From an uncultured Chthonomonas sp. (GTDB lineage: Bacteria; Armatimonadota; Chthonomonadetes; Chthonomonadales; CAJBBX01), in NCBI GenBank assembly GCA_903951425.1, contig CAJBBX010000043.1, positions 1 through 61,194 on the forward strand: DNA of 61,194 bases. The letters are read 5' to 3'. Shown here piece by piece: positions 60,905-61,194 of the stretch. The notes under the pieces are model-generated. The model saw only the letters and a program-made list of their open reading frames with translations. It ran no database searches and was not told where the DNA came from. The number at the start of each line of letters is the position of its first letter. Within the stretch, counting starts at the first letter, position 1. Both the position numbers and the translations under genes were made by a program.

Positions 60905-61194
60905 CTACGGCACCACGTTGAACGCCGTGTTGGCCGTCACCGCTACGTACCATGCGTCGCCGGCGAACTCGGCTGTGGCGGTGTGGGCGCCGGTGGCCTC
61001 GCCCGCTGGGATGGACCAGTTGACCGTGGCCCAGCCGTCGGCCGCGACATTGGCGGAGCCGATGGTGGAGCCGTTCACCTTGAACGTGATCGACTTGCCG
61101 GGCTGGATCACGTAGTCCGGCAGGCTTCGCACGTAGGCCTTCAGCGGGTGGACCGTGCCCCGCTTGCCTGAGCGGACGTAGGGCCAGATGTAGA
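60905..61194 (-). CDS. C-terminal end of an Ig-repeat surface protein (5' end outside window)
   Basis: The frame is open to the window end, so only about the last 95 residues are seen. They form one complete Ig-like module: an upstream TYR-rich strand (YIWPYVRSG), LKAYVRSLPDYVIQPGKSITFKVNGSTIGSANVAADG, then the FAGDAWYVAVTANTAFNV strand. It matches the repeat of the neighbouring 1255-residue protein (GKSLRFTVDGVAIGSATT and FAGDNAYLAS). The two genes are probably paralogues in tandem on the minus strand. Confidence 0.8.
   Translation of the reverse strand, partial: YIWPYVRSGKRGTVHPLKAYVRSLPDYVIQPGKSITFKVNGSTIGSANVAADGWATVNWSIPAGEATGAHTATAEFAGDAWYVAVTANTAFNVVP

Overview
The window is high-GC bacterial chromosome, and every gene has the look of a free-living, Gram-negative-type heterotroph. 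It has a TonB-dependent receptor, many Sec-exported glycan enzymes, sulfatase and SBBP/Ig-like surface proteins. The best phylum clue is the type IV-pilin-like DUF1559 protein at 50924-51712. Its N-terminal helix runs into [12 protein letters not shown], a signature I associate with Armatimonadota; Planctomycetota versions normally differ there. I infer an uncultured Armatimonadota genome. No rRNA, tRNA, CRISPR array, integrase or transposase was recognised.

Layout. (1) 1-4045, plus strand: a cassette of a CsgG-like protein (cut by the window edge), a tetraheme and a 16-heme c-type cytochrome and an NHL-propeller protein; the last two overlap by ATGA. Facing it on the minus strand (9160-4096) is a TonB receptor, a YfiR-type periplasmic protein and a hybrid histidine kinase. 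(2) 9481-36483: a long carbohydrate-degradation region. It holds a GH78 rhamnosidase-like enzyme, a parallel beta-helix protein, a DUF4838 protein with an inserted LamG domain, a D-threonine-aldolase-like PLP enzyme, an unclassified TIM-barrel glycosidase-like protein, a very large six-hairpin glycosidase followed by a sulfatase, an HzsA-related diheme propeller protein, a GH10 xylanase and a GH51-like arabinofuranosidase. Housekeeping genes such as hisG sit among them. (3) 36686-41588: a degenerate J-domain protein with a HIRAN protein, then Fe/Mn superoxide dismutase divergent from FmdB, an Nramp metal transporter and a double UspA. (4) 41594-56673: a TIM-barrel/FGE-fold fusion, GNAT, esterase, GAF histidine kinase, a frameshifted ispE, a MobA-like transferase, LysE exporter, the DUF1559 pilin, pirin, a YVTN-propeller phosphoesterase and a GH109-like oxidoreductase. 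(5) 56692 to the end: a 1255-residue SBBP-propeller/Ig-repeat surface protein, a repeat-rich intergenic region, and the C-terminus of a second Ig-repeat protein.

How it fits together. The enzymes suggest a saprophyte that cuts complex plant-type or sulfated polysaccharides at or outside the outer membrane. The xylanase, arabinofuranosidase, rhamnosidase and sulfatase would act on decorated hemicellulose or pectin-like material. The multiheme cassette points to respiratory electron transfer across the envelope.

Intergenic DNA is short except at 21754-22217 and 60460-60904. Both hold small hairpin repeats with paired substitutions in their stems. The first also holds three exact-period 54-bp hairpin repeats.
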